Assembly: GCF_021608185.1 (NCBI RefSeq)
Contig: NZ_JAKIHN010000002.1
Coordinates: 62,001-126,000 of the forward strand
DNA length: 64,000 nt
DNA from: Flavobacterium anseongense
GTDB taxonomy: Bacteria; Bacteroidota; Bacteroidia; Flavobacteriales; Flavobacteriaceae
Reading direction: 5' to 3'
Positions 36,951 to 46,180 of this stretch are shown here, in pieces. Within the stretch, counting starts at the first letter, position 1, and every line of letters begins with the position of its first letter. The notes below the pieces were generated by a model. It ran no database searches. It had not been told where the DNA came from and saw only the letters and a list, made by a program, of their open reading frames with translations. A program made the translations under genes and the position numbers.

Positions 36951-39445
36951 TGCTTTTTCCTTTTGAAAAATTTATAAATTTCAATCCACATTACAGCTAC
37001 AAATCCAACCAAAACACTTAACCCAATTTGAGTTATATCTACTTTTTCAAATAAGAAGAATTTTGAAAAAACAGGAACAAATAATAGTAGCGATGTGATA
37101 CTTATTGTGATTCCGATAATCATCAAAACCAAATTGTTTTTATATCTAATGGTTGTTAAAACAGAATAATAAAAAGAGCGGTTCTCCAAGGTCAAAAAGA
37201 TATTAGACGCTATTAGAGTTAGAAAAATAGTAGTTCTGGTATATGATTCAGAATAACCGCTATCAACACAATAGTAATATACTAAAAGTAATCCTAAAGT
37301 AATGACTAATCCTTGAATAATACTAATCGTTATTTCTTTTAAATTGAAAAAAGTAGTTGTTAAAGGCCTTGGTTTTTGGAGCATTAAGTTTCGTTCCATT
37401 GGTTCATTTTCATAAATCACTGAGCACGTTGGCCCCATAATTATCTCTAAAAAGATGATGTGAACCGGCGTAAAAATGTTCGGATAAATCCATCCTAACG
37501 CCAACGGAATAAAGACGATAAGAATAATTGGAATATGAATCGAAATAATATACTGAATAGCTTTTTTGAGATTAATATAAATCTTTCTTCCCATAGCAAT
37601 CGCATCAATCATTTTACTAAAATCATCTTCAATTAAAATCAGGTTAGCGGCTTGCTTAGCAATTTCGGTTCCTTTTTTACCCATGGCAATTCCGATATGC
37701 GACGATTTTAAAGCTGGTCCATCATTCACACCATCACCAGTCATAGCTACAATTTGACCGCTATCTTTTAGTGCCTGAATAATTTTGAGTTTTGCATCGG
37801 GAAACATTCGTGTGAAAATAGCTGTTTCCATGACTTTTGCTTTTAGAGTAGCTTCATCCATTGCCATCAATTCATCTCCGTTAAGTACTTTATCAGCATC
37901 TTTAAAACCTATTTGTTGGGCAATCGTAGAAGTTGTCGCTGCATTATCACCAGTAACAATTTTGACTTGAATACCTGCTTTATAAAAAGTTTCAAATACT
38001 TCCTGAATGTTAGCCTTTGGCGGATCATAAAAGGCTACTAATCCTTTAAAGCTGAATTTAAATTCCTGCTGTGTTTTTGGAAACTCTTTGCCTGAAAAAT
38101 CGGCTATTCCAATACCTAAAACCCGATATCCTTCTTTAGCCATGGCTTCCATAGCTGTCAAAACTTGCTTTTTTTCTTTATCAGATAAATTACTGACTTC
38201 AATTAAGGCTTCGGGCGCACCTTTAGCTGCTAAAATTCTTTTTCCTTTGTTATCTTCAAAAACATGAGTCATCATTGGCGGCTTTCCACTTAATGGATAT
38301 TCATGAATTAGTTTAAAATTTGGACGTTCATCAACCGATTCTAATTTGGCGTAGGCTTCATGAACTGCAATTTCCATAGCGTCAAACGGAATGGGTTCAC
38401 TAGACCACATGGCATAACTCAAGACTTCTTCGGCTTCTGTATTTAGTTTTTCATTGGTATCAAATATAGCATTGGAATCGAAAACATAGAGTTGCGCCAA
38501 ACTCATTTTGTTCTCTGTTATCGTTCCTGTTTTGTCTGTACAAATTACCGTAGCGCTTCCAAGCGTTTCCACCGTTTTGGTTTGCTTAGTGATTATGCCC
38601 ATCTTCATCAAACGCCAGGCTCCTAAGGCCATAAAAGTGGTAAATGCCACAGGAATCTCTTCAGGAATAACACTCATTGCAATAGTTAGTGCTTTTAATA
38701 AGCTGTCTAAAACACTATTTGAATGATAATAATTTAATACCCAAACAATTCCGAAAATAACCAATCCGATGATGGACATCTTCTTGACAAAGTTGGTAAT
38801 CTGTAGCTGTAAAGGTGTTTTTTCTTCTTCTATAGATTCAAGACTTTTCCCAATTTTACCCAGACTGGTTTGATTACCAATAGCGGTAACTTCACAAATC
38901 GCCAGACCTGTAGCAACAATAGTTCCCTGGAATACTTGCTTGATTTCTGACGATTCACTTTTAAAGACCGATAAGGATTCACCCGTCAAAATAGCTTCAT
39001 TTACCGAAAAGTCATTCGATTGTATAATAACTGCATCGGCCGGAATAAAAGTACCTTCTTCCACCTGAATACTATCCCCTACTACAATCTCTTCACTCAA
39101 TATTTCAATCACTTCACCATTTCGGATGACTTTACTTTTGGGCTGGGATAATTTCTTTAATGCATCTATAGCATTTCTGCTTCTGGCCTCCTGGAATAAT
39201 GAAATAGCAGCAACTAATAGAATAGCTGTTGTCATAAAAATACCATCTCCGTAATCTCCGGTAATATAATAGATACTGGCTGCAGCAACCAAAAGAAGAA
39301 ACATCGGTTCTTTTACCATTTCAAGTATTGAAATCAGCAAATGATTTTTATGTTGATGTTCTAAAGAATTTGAACCATTTTTTTTTCTTGAGGCAATAAC
39401 TTCATCATTTGAAAGTCCTTTGATAAGCTTATGATTTTCCTGCAT
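36944..39445 (-). CDS. P-type cation-transporting ATPase
   Basis: An 833-aa P2-type ATPase without N-terminal metal-binding domains. It contains the actuator motif LTGES, transmembrane helix 4 with PEEIP, the phosphorylation site TDKTGT (Asp304), KGAPEALIE, and the hinge MTGDGVNDGPAL. The C-terminal half ends with about six helices. The PMR1/SERCA-like TM4 suggests Ca2+ or a related cation (inference). It is divergent from guaB. Confidence 0.92.
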   Translation of the reverse strand: MQENHKLIKGLSNDEVIASRKKNGSNSLEHQHKNHLLISILEMVKEPMFLLLVAAASIYYITGDYGDGIFMTTAILLVAAISLFQEARSRNAIDALKKLSQPKSKVIRNGEVIEILSEEIVVGDSIQVEEGTFIPADAVIIQSNDFSVNEAILTGESLSVFKSESSEIKQVFQGTIVATGLAICEVTAIGNQTSLGKIGKSLESIEEEKTPLQLQITNFVKKMSIIGLVIFGIVWVLNYYHSNSVLDSLLKALTIAMSVIPEEIPVAFTTFMALGAWRLMKMGIITKQTKTVETLGSATVICTDKTGTITENKMSLAQLYVFDSNAIFDTNEKLNTEAEEVLSYAMWSSEPIPFDAMEIAVHEAYAKLESVDERPNFKLIHEYPLSGKPPMMTHVFEDNKGKRILAAKGAPEALIEVSNLSDKEKKQVLTAMEAMAKEGYRVLGIGIADFSGKEFPKTQQEFKFSFKGLVAFYDPPKANIQEVFETFYKAGIQVKIVTGDNAATTSTIAQQIGFKDADKVLNGDELMAMDEATLKAKVMETAIFTRMFPDAKLKIIQALKDSGQIVAMTGDGVNDGPALKSSHIGIAMGKKGTEIAKQAANLILIEDDFSKMIDAIAMGRKIYINLKKAIQYIISIHIPIILIVFIPLALGWIYPNIFTPVHIIFLEIIMGPTCSVIYENEPMERNLMLQKPRPLTTTFFNLKEITISIIQGLVITLGLLLVYYYCVDSGYSESYTRTTIFLTLIASNIFLTLENRSFYYSVLTTIRYKNNLVLMIIGITISITSLLLFVPVFSKFFLFEKVDITQIGLSVLVGFVAVMWIEIYKFFKRKKHQ

Positions 39446-39520
39446 TATAATGAATTGAGTTATATCTACTAAGTTAGATATTTTAGATGAATTAAACTGT
39501 CTTATTTACATAAAGATTAC

Positions 39521-39528
39521 TATATTTG
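39521..39528 (+). promoter_or_regulatory. Probable -7 box for guaB
   Basis: TATATTTG matches TAnnTTTG exactly. It lies 30 bases before the guaB ATG in the 113-base divergent spacer with the ATPase. Confidence 0.55.
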
Positions 39529-39558
39529 CATGCAATTTAACTACAACTACAAATTGCA

Positions 39559-41031
39559 ATGAAAGCACACACAACAAAAATCGTTGGAGAAGGTCTTACT
39601 TACGACGATGTATTGCTCATCCCAAATTATTCCGAAGTTTTACCGCGTGAAGTTAGTATTCAATCGAAGTTTTCGAGAAATATTACTTTAAATGTTCCTA
39701 TTGTTTCTGCCGCGATGGACACCGTTACCGAGAGTTCAATGGCAATTGCAATGGCACAGGAAGGTGGCATTGGTGTTTTGCACAAAAACATGACAATCGA
39801 ACAACAGGCTGCCAAAGTCAGAAAAGTTAAACGTGCTGAAGCCGGAATGATTATCGACCCGGTTACATTACCATTAACAGCTACCGTTGGCGATGCTAAA
39901 ATGGCAATGAAAGAATTTGGCATTGGCGGAATTCCGGTCGTAGATGAAAAAGGAATTTTAAAAGGAATTGCAACCAACAGAGATTTGCGTTTCGAAAAAA
40001 TAAATTCCCGTTCTATATTAGAAGTAATGACTTCAGAAAACCTGGTAACCGCTGCCGAAGGAACAACATTACAGGAAGCCGAAGGAATTCTGCAAAAAAA
40101 TAAAATTGAAAAACTTCCGGTTGTTGATGATAATTTTAAACTTATCGGATTAATTACTTTTAGAGATATAACTAAGCTTACTCAAAAGCCTATTGCGAAC
40201 AAAGACAGATTTGGTCGTTTGCGTGTCGCGGCTGCTTTAGGCGTTACTGCCGATGCTTTGGAGAGAGCAACTGCTTTAGTTAACGCCGGAGTTGATGCTG
40301 TAATTATTGATACCGCTCACGGACATACGCAAGGTGTTGTAACAGTTTTAAAAGAAGTAAAAGCTAAATTTCCAAATCTTGATGTAGTTGTTGGAAATAT
40401 TGCAACAGCAGAAGCGGCATTATATTTAGTACAAAATGGTGCCGATGCAGTTAAAGTCGGAATTGGTCCAGGTTCAATTTGTACCACCCGAGTTGTTGCC
40501 GGAGTTGGATTTCCACAATTTTCAGCAGTTTTAGAAGTTGCTGCAGCATTAAGAGGAACCGGAGTTCCTGTAATTGCTGATGGTGGAATTAGATATACTG
40601 GCGATATTCCAAAAGCGATTGCAGCTGGTGCTGATAGTGTAATGCTAGGTTCGCTTTTAGCCGGAACAAAAGAATCTCCGGGAGAAACTATAATCTTTGA
40701 AGGAAGAAAATTCAAGTCCTATCGCGGAATGGGTTCTGTTGAAGCCATGCAGGAAGGTTCAAAAGACAGATACTTCCAAGATGTTGAAGACGATATTAAA
40801 AAATTAGTTCCCGAAGGAATTGTTGGCCGCGTCCCTTATAAAGGTGAATTAAACGAAAGCATGCAGCAATTTGTGGGTGGACTTCGTGCCGGAATGGGTT
40901 ATTGTGGTTCAAAGGATATTCCAACGCTACAGGAAACCGGGCGTTTTGTTAGAATAACAACAAGTGGCATTGGCGAAAGCCATCCACATAATGTTACGAT
41001 TACCAAAGAAGCTCCCAATTATTCGAGATAA
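39559..41031 (+). CDS. guaB: IMP dehydrogenase
   Basis: A 490-aa TIM-barrel enzyme with two CBS domains inserted at about 95-205. The catalytic loop [17 protein letters not shown] carries Cys308, and the flap has [11 protein letters not shown]. It converts IMP to XMP, the committed step to GMP. It has its own promoter and a strong terminator, so it is monocistronic. Confidence 0.97.
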   Translation: MKAHTTKIVGEGLTYDDVLLIPNYSEVLPREVSIQSKFSRNITLNVPIVSAAMDTVTESSMAIAMAQEGGIGVLHKNMTIEQQAAKVRKVKRAEAGMIIDPVTLPLTATVGDAKMAMKEFGIGGIPVVDEKGILKGIATNRDLRFEKINSRSILEVMTSENLVTAAEGTTLQEAEGILQKNKIEKLPVVDDNFKLIGLITFRDITKLTQKPIANKDRFGRLRVAAALGVTADALERATALVNAGVDAVIIDTAHGHTQGVVTVLKEVKAKFPNLDVVVGNIATAEAALYLVQNGADAVKVGIGPGSICTTRVVAGVGFPQFSAVLEVAAALRGTGVPVIADGGIRYTGDIPKAIAAGADSVMLGSLLAGTKESPGETIIFEGRKFKSYRGMGSVEAMQEGSKDRYFQDVEDDIKKLVPEGIVGRVPYKGELNESMQQFVGGLRAGMGYCGSKDIPTLQETGRFVRITTSGIGESHPHNVTITKEAPNYSR

Positions 41032-41055
41032 AATTAGCCATTAGGCATAAAAGTG

Positions 41056-41087
41056 AAAAGGCATCAGATTAATTTCTGATGCCTTTT
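41056..41087 (+). terminator. guaB terminator
   Basis: A perfect 13-bp stem (AAAAGGCATCAGA, 41056-41068, with 41075-41087) has loop TTAATT and extends into a T-run. Confidence 0.92.
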
Positions 41088-41174
41088 TTTCATTATTAAC
41101 TATTTAAGTAAAAAAAATATGATTTTTTAAAATGAGGATTATTAAATTCTAAAAATATTTTATTTTATATGAAT

Positions 41175-41193
41175 ACCCTATAATTTTTAGGGT
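41175..41193. promoter_or_regulatory. Dyad ACCCTA-N7-TAGGGT upstream of amtB
   Basis: The perfect 6-bp arms ACCCTA (41175-41180) and TAGGGT (41188-41193) lie in a very AT-rich stretch about 110 bases before the ammonium transporter start. It is the only G+C cluster between the guaB terminator and the putative -33. Whether a regulator binds it is unknown. Confidence 0.35.
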
Positions 41194-41237
41194 TATATTT
41201 AATAATTTAATAAAAATTAACTTTTTATATATAAAAA

Positions 41238-41270
41238 TTTGGGGGTTACAATAATTTATTAATAGTTTTA
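41238..41270 (+). promoter_or_regulatory. Possible amtB promoter
   Basis: TTTG (41238-41241, followed by GGGG) is 21 bases from TAGTTTTA (41263-41270), one base off the -7 consensus. It lies 30 bases before the ATG. Confidence 0.4.
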
Positions 41271-41300
41271 GCAAATAATTAACATTAAAACAACATATTT

Positions 41301-42626
41301 ATGAGAAAAATTATTTTAAGTGTAATTCTGATCACGATTTTAGTACTATCTGTTTTTTCAATTTATTTATTTCCTGAAGGGACAACATTAGGTGCTCACG
41401 TAGTTAATTTAAAATTAGATACTGGAGACACAGCTTGGATGCTTTGCGCAACGGGACTTGTATTGTTAATGACCCCAGGACTTGGTTTCTTTTATGGGGG
41501 AATGGTTGGTAAGAAAAATGTAATTAGTACAGTACTACAAAGCTTTATAGCAATGGTAATTGTAACTGTACTTTGGGTTGTAGTTGGATTTGGAATGTGT
41601 TTTGGACCTTCAATAGGAGGTTTTATTGGAGATCCTTCTCATAACTTATTTTTTCAAGGAGTAAGTGCTAATACAGCATGGGAATTAGCTCCAACAATTC
41701 CTTTTATATTGTTTGCTTTGTTTCAGGCAAAATTTGCTATAATAACACCTGCCTTAATAACAGGAGCTTTTGCAGAACGCGTGCGTTTCTGGGCTTATAT
41801 GTTATTTATGGTTTTATTCATACTGTTTATTTATTCTCCATTATGCCATATGACTTGGCATCCTGACGGAATCTTTTTTGGATGGGGAGTATTAGATTTT
41901 GCAGGAGGAACTGTAGTACACATGAGTGCCGGTTGGGCTGCTCTTGCAGGAGCTATGTTTTTAGGAAAAAGAAAAGTGCAAAAAGCAAATCCTGCGCGTA
42001 TCACTTATGTATTATTAGGAACTGGCTTATTGTGGTTCGGTTGGTTTGGTTTCAATGCAGGTTCTGCTGTTGGATCAGGAAGCCTTGCAGCTCAAGCTCT
42101 TGGAACAACTACTGTAGCCGCTGCCGCTGCCGCAATGGGTTGGGTATTCCTTGATAAAATCTTAGGCCACAAACTTTCTGCAATGGGAGCTTGTATCGGT
42201 GCCGTTGTTGGATTGGTAGCCATTACTCCAGCTGCAGGTTTTGTGTCAATTCCTTCTGCTCTTGCTATTGGTTTTATAGCTAGTATTGTAAGTAACTTTG
42301 TGGTTAGTAAATTTCCAAAAGGTAAAATCGATGATGCATTAGATGTATTTGCTTGTCATGGTGTTGGCGGTATGGTTGGTATGCTTTTAACTGGTGTATT
42401 TGCCTCAAAATCTGTTAATGCAATTGTTGGTGACAATCAAGGTTTAATATATGGTGATGCTACTTTGTTTTTTATACAATTGAAAGCTTTAGTACTAGTA
42501 TCTATATTTGCCTTTGTGGTTTCGTATGCTCTTTTCTTTATCGTTAATAAAATAACACCTTTACGTGTAACTGAAGAAAAAGAAGAATTAGGACTAGACA
42601 TCACACAACACGGAGAATTCCTCTAA
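41301..42626 (+). CDS. amtB: Ammonium transporter
   Basis: A 441-aa protein with 11 expected membrane helices after an N-terminal hydrophobic segment (about 5-25, possible signal). The pore twin histidines are in AGGTVVHMSAG and DVFACHGVGGMVG, and the Amt signature FLGKRK...LLWFGWFGFNAGSA is present. It moves ammonium or ammonia across the inner membrane. No P-II (glnB/glnK) gene follows it here; an outer-membrane protein gene does. Confidence 0.96.
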   Translation: MRKIILSVILITILVLSVFSIYLFPEGTTLGAHVVNLKLDTGDTAWMLCATGLVLLMTPGLGFFYGGMVGKKNVISTVLQSFIAMVIVTVLWVVVGFGMCFGPSIGGFIGDPSHNLFFQGVSANTAWELAPTIPFILFALFQAKFAIITPALITGAFAERVRFWAYMLFMVLFILFIYSPLCHMTWHPDGIFFGWGVLDFAGGTVVHMSAGWAALAGAMFLGKRKVQKANPARITYVLLGTGLLWFGWFGFNAGSAVGSGSLAAQALGTTTVAAAAAAMGWVFLDKILGHKLSAMGACIGAVVGLVAITPAAGFVSIPSALAIGFIASIVSNFVVSKFPKGKIDDALDVFACHGVGGMVGMLLTGVFASKSVNAIVGDNQGLIYGDATLFFIQLKALVLVSIFAFVVSYALFFIVNKITPLRVTEEKEELGLDITQHGEFL

Positions 42627-42666
42627 ATAAATTATTTAAAATCAAGCTCATTTACTGAAAATATTT

Positions 42667-42699
42667 TCAACAACATCTTTTTGCCCCAGATGTTGTTGA
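42667..42699 (+). terminator. Hairpin after amtB
   Basis: A perfect 12-bp stem (TCAACAACATCT with its complement, 42667-42678 and 42688-42699) lies 40 bases after the amtB stop. The T-run is weak, so it may attenuate rather than stop transcription into the porin-like gene. Confidence 0.7.
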
Positions 42700-42763
42700 T
42701 GGTATTTTCTATTGTCTAAATCTAAATAAAAATATTACTAACTAACATTAAAAAGAACAACAC

Positions 42764-43834
42764 ATGAAAACAATTACAACAACTTTAAAAAAGAATTTTC
42801 TTCAAATAGCTGGTTTTTGCCTATTGGCAATGTATTCTGCAAATGCACAAGAAGCTAAAGAAATAATACCTGGAACTACATTCGCAGGTTCAGCCGATTT
42901 CTATTATAAATATGACTTTGCAGAAGTTGATAACAGTTATACCAGCTTTACCCATTCTCACGATTCCTATGAAATTGGTATGGCTTCGATTGAAGCTTCT
43001 CACAAATTAGGAAAAGCATCAATATTTGTTGATTTAGGTTTTGGTTCAAGAGCAAGTGAATTTACATACAACGATGCTGCCAATACTTTCATGATTAAAC
43101 AAATGTATATTACTTATGATTTTACGCCTAGTTTTAAAGTAACTGCCGGTAGTTTCGGAACTCATATCGGATACGAATTACTAGATGCAGTTGATAACAA
43201 AAACTACAGTATGTCTTATGCTTTTACAAACGGACCATTCTTCAACACAGGAGTTAAAGCTCAATATACCTCCGGAAAATATAGCTTTATGGCCGGAATT
43301 ACAAACCCAACCGATTTTAAAACTGCTAGTGAGGCAGGATCTAAAAATAAAACTTTTATTGGTCAAATCGGTTATGTTGCAGACAAAGGTAGTGCTTACC
43401 TGAATTTCACTTCAGGAAGTGCTAATCCTGCATCAGATAAAAACAAAACTCAATTTGATTTTGTTGGCAGTAGAAAGTTAAATGATAAATTAACTTTGGG
43501 TTTCAATGGTACTTATGCAATGGTTGAGGATGACTTTGATAGTGATCTGGATGCTAATTGGTTTTCACTTGTAGGTTATGTAAACTATGCCTTGAAAGGT
43601 AAATGGAGTGTGGCTTATAGATTAGAGTATTTTGATGATAAAGATGGTGCTATTTATGGAGCAATGCCAAGCATCATAGGCAATACTTTATCATTTAACT
43701 ATAAAGAAGGTAACTTTACTTTTATTCCGGAAGTTAGATTTGATTCATCATCAGAAGATATTTTCAGCAAAAAAGATGGTACTGCAACAGGTTCTTCTGC
43801 TTTTATTTTATTAGCAACAACTTATTCTTTTTAA
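42764..43834 (+). CDS. Outer-membrane beta-barrel protein (porin-like)
   Basis: A 356-aa protein with a signal peptide (about 1-28, ending SANAQ). The mature protein is made of alternating amphipathic strands with many aromatic residues and ends ILLATTYSF, the terminal Phe expected of barrels. It resembles the 'porin' family found in Bacteroidota (FAGSADFYYKYDFAEV). Placement right behind amtB suggests ammonium or nitrogen-compound uptake across the outer membrane, which is inference. Confidence 0.85.
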   Translation: MKTITTTLKKNFLQIAGFCLLAMYSANAQEAKEIIPGTTFAGSADFYYKYDFAEVDNSYTSFTHSHDSYEIGMASIEASHKLGKASIFVDLGFGSRASEFTYNDAANTFMIKQMYITYDFTPSFKVTAGSFGTHIGYELLDAVDNKNYSMSYAFTNGPFFNTGVKAQYTSGKYSFMAGITNPTDFKTASEAGSKNKTFIGQIGYVADKGSAYLNFTSGSANPASDKNKTQFDFVGSRKLNDKLTLGFNGTYAMVEDDFDSDLDANWFSLVGYVNYALKGKWSVAYRLEYFDDKDGAIYGAMPSIIGNTLSFNYKEGNFTFIPEVRFDSSSEDIFSKKDGTATGSSAFILLATTYSF

Positions 43835-43854
43835 ACCAAAACAACACTAATTAT

Positions 43855-43884
43855 AAAGGCATAAGTTTAATTACTTATGCCTTT
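43855..43884. terminator. Bidirectional terminator between porin gene and purB
   Basis: A perfect 12-bp stem (AAAGGCATAAGT, 43855-43866, with 43873-43884) and loop TTAATT lie in a 53-base convergent gap with T on both sides. Confidence 0.88.
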
Positions 43885-43887
43885 TAA

Positions 43888-45231
43888 TTATATCCCAGTA
43901 TAATTACTTGGAGTAATTTGAAGTAATTCAGCTTTGATTGTATCTGAAACTTCTAATGTTCCTATAAAATCGTGAATTGCTTTTTTATCAATAACCGAAT
44001 TAGTTCTGGTCAAGCCTTTCAAAGCTTCATACGGATTTGGATATCCTTCTCTTCTTAAAATAGTCTGAATCGCTTCGGCAACAACGGCCCAGTTTTTCTC
44101 TAAATCTTCGGCGAATTTTGATTCGTTTAATAACAATTTATTCAAACCTTTTAAAGTTGCTTCAAAAGCAATTAAAGTATGTCCTATTGGAACGCCAATA
44201 TTTCTTAAAACCGTACTATCAGTAAGATCACGCTGCAATCTTGAGATTGGCAATTTTGCCGAAAGGTGTTCAAATATAGCATTGGCAATTCCCAAATTTC
44301 CTTCAGAGTTTTCGAAATCAATTGGGTTTACTTTATGTGGCATCGCCGATGAACCTATTTCTCCTTCTTTGATTTTCTGCTTAAAATAATCCATAGAAAC
44401 ATACGTCCAAATGTCTCTGTCTAAATCGATGACAATATTATTTATTCTTTTCAATGCATCAAAAAATGCAGCGAAATGATCATAATGCTCTATTTGCGTA
44501 GTTGGAAAAGAATGTTGCAAACCAAGCGTATCTTCCACGAAAGTGGTACCAAATTGCTTCCAGTCTACATTTGGATAAGCCACATGATGCGCATTAAAAT
44601 TTCCGGTAGCACCACCAAACTTAGCCGCAAACGGAATATTAAACAACAAACGCATCTGCTCTTCCAAACGCTCTACAAAAACTAAAATCTCTTTTCCTAA
44701 ACGTGTTGGCGAAGCAGGCTGACCGTGAGTTCTGGCCAACATCGGAATATCATTCCACTCCATCGACAGTTCTTTCAACTTTGCCACTAAGGCTATTAAT
44801 GACTTCAAATACACTTCCTGAAAAGCTTCTTTTGTAGATAACGGAATCGCTGTATTATTAATATCCTGCGAGGTTAAACCAAAATGAATAAACTCTTTGT
44901 ATTGTGATAATCCTAAAGCTTCAAACTTCTCTTTAATGAAATATTCTACCGCTTTTACATCATGGTTAGTGATTTTCTCAGTGTCTTTTATCCATTGCGC
45001 ATCTTCGGCAGTGAAGTTTTTATAGAGGTTACGCAGGCTGTCAAAAACGGTTGGGTTTACTCCTTTTAGCTGTGGCAAATTGGCTTCGCATAAAGCAATG
45101 AAGTACTCTACTTCTACCAAAACACGGTATTTGATTAAAGCTTCTTCAGAAAAATAATTGGAAAGTGATTTGGTTTTACTTCGATATCTTCCGTCTATTG
45201 GTGAAACGGCGTTTAATGGTGTTAGTGACAT
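43888..45231 (-). CDS. purB: Adenylosuccinate lyase
   Basis: A 447-aa enzyme of the E. coli-like length class. It contains SPIDGRY, the His loop ARTHGQPASPT and the signature GSSAMPHKVNPIDFENSEGNL near 290. It acts twice in purine synthesis (SAICAR and adenylosuccinate). Its upstream region contains a palindromic repeat between the -7 box and start, then half of a stutter array. Confidence 0.97.
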   Translation of the reverse strand: MSLTPLNAVSPIDGRYRSKTKSLSNYFSEEALIKYRVLVEVEYFIALCEANLPQLKGVNPTVFDSLRNLYKNFTAEDAQWIKDTEKITNHDVKAVEYFIKEKFEALGLSQYKEFIHFGLTSQDINNTAIPLSTKEAFQEVYLKSLIALVAKLKELSMEWNDIPMLARTHGQPASPTRLGKEILVFVERLEEQMRLLFNIPFAAKFGGATGNFNAHHVAYPNVDWKQFGTTFVEDTLGLQHSFPTTQIEHYDHFAAFFDALKRINNIVIDLDRDIWTYVSMDYFKQKIKEGEIGSSAMPHKVNPIDFENSEGNLGIANAIFEHLSAKLPISRLQRDLTDSTVLRNIGVPIGHTLIAFEATLKGLNKLLLNESKFAEDLEKNWAVVAEAIQTILRREGYPNPYEALKGLTRTNSVIDKKAIHDFIGTLEVSDTIKAELLQITPSNYTGI

Positions 45232-45245
45232 GTGTTGTGTTGTTT

Positions 45246-45266
45246 ATTCTGAATTCATTTCAGAAT
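45246..45266. repeat. Palindrome ATTCTGAA-N5-TTCAGAAT in the purB leader
   Basis: The 8-bp perfect arms are at 45246-45253 and 45259-45266, loop TTCAT. It lies between the purB start (45231) and the -7 box (45280), so it would be in the transcript's 5' UTR. Confidence 0.75.
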
Positions 45267-45279
45267 CTTGTTTGTTGTG

Positions 45280-45287
45280 CAAAAATA
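45280..45287 (-). promoter_or_regulatory. Probable -7 box for purB
   Basis: The minus-strand sequence TATTTTTG matches TAnnTTTG exactly, 48 bases before the purB ATG. Confidence 0.5.
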
Positions 45288-45293
45288 AGGAAT

Positions 45294-45330
45294 AGTGTTC
45301 AGTGTTCGGTAATTAGTATTCAGTTTTTTT
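45294..45330. repeat. Heptad stutter array upstream of purB
   Basis: The units AGTGTTC, AGTGTTC, GGTAATT, AGTATTC, AGTTTTT lie in tandem (45294-45328), ending in a T-run that abuts the structured repeat at 45331. No complementary right arm is present. Confidence 0.7.
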
Positions 45331-45410
45331 AGGAGCAGAACCATTCTCTTTCTAAGAATATTCACTCCCGCTTTCCGCGCTACATGGTAGCTAGCTCCTA
45401 TCGGGGCTAA
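45331..45410 (-). repeat. Structured 3'-end repeat, copy A (supplies cobB stop)
   Basis: The core 45367-45410 is identical at 41 of 44 positions to 51297-51340. Possible helices on the plus strand are AGGAGC/GCTCCT (45331-45336 with 45394-45399), ATTCT/AGAAT (45343-45347 with 45355-45359), GCTAC/GTAGC (45379-45383 with 45387-45391) and CCCG/CGGG (45367-45370 with 45402-45405). On the minus strand it begins TTAGCCCC, and the TAG is the stop of the sirtuin gene. Confidence 0.78.
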
Positions 45411-46126
45411 CGACTACGTTTTGCTAATCTCTCCAACAATCTTTCCCTTAAAAAAGGAATTCCTTCAGTAGCATTCATCTCAATAATTTCTAAAGGATTT
45501 TGCAAATTGTTGATGCTTGCCGGTCTTGGGTCAATGTAAAAAACCTGAGCTTTTGGATTCGCATAATGCATCAAACTTGCTGCCGGATAAACTTGAAGTG
45601 ATGTGCCAATTACAGCTACATAATCTGCTTGTTCTGTGATATAAACCGCTTCCTCTAAAGCCGGAACCATTTCGCCAAACCAAACAATATGCGGACGCAG
45701 TTGATGCCCTTTGTCATCAACATCGCCAATTAACAAATCATCTTTCCAATCTAAAATATACTCTTCTCCCGAAGCTTCGGGATTAGTGCTGCGTACTTTT
45801 AATAATTCGCCATGTAAATGTAAAACTTTAGAACTTCCCGCTTGTTCGTGAAGATTATCTACATTCTGCGTGATAATATGAACATCAAAATCTTTTTCCA
45901 ATTCAGCTAAAACGATGTGCCCTTTATTTGGTTTAACTTCCTGCAATTGTCTTCTGCGTTGGTTATAGAAATCTAAAACCAATGCAGTGTTTCTATGCCA
46001 ACCTTCGGGCGATGCAACATCCATCACATTATGACCTTCCCAAAGTCCATCAGCATCACGGAAAGTTTTGAAACCACTTTCAGCAGAAATTCCGGCACCG
46101 GTTAGAACTACTAGTTTCTTTTTCAT
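45407..46126 (-). CDS. cobB: Sirtuin (Sir2/CobB-like NAD-dependent deacylase) without zinc cysteines
   Basis: A 239-aa class III-like sirtuin. It has the GAGISAESGFKTFRD NAD loop, TQNVDNLHEQAG, catalytic HLHGEL and VVIGTSLQVYPAA. The YNQRRRQ stretch has the Tyr-x2-Arg pair that confers deacylase (succinyl/malonyl) specificity in SIRT5 and CobB. The four zinc-ligand Cys positions are absent (VRSTNPEAS and VDDKGHQ replace them). The stop codon comes from a dispersed repeat, so the last few residues may be repeat-derived. Confidence 0.88.
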   Translation of the reverse strand: MKKKLVVLTGAGISAESGFKTFRDADGLWEGHNVMDVASPEGWHRNTALVLDFYNQRRRQLQEVKPNKGHIVLAELEKDFDVHIITQNVDNLHEQAGSSKVLHLHGELLKVRSTNPEASGEEYILDWKDDLLIGDVDDKGHQLRPHIVWFGEMVPALEEAVYITEQADYVAVIGTSLQVYPAASLMHYANPKAQVFYIDPRPASINNLQNPLEIIEMNATEGIPFLRERLLERLAKRSR

Positions 46127-46180
46127 ACATTTTTTTTCTTAAAATTACACTATTTACTACTTTTACCAAAACCACAATTT

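Noticed and set aside
40317..40715. 132-aa minus-strand frame within guaB
   Set aside because: It is a shadow of the IMP dehydrogenase barrel; no independent start context or recognisable domain.
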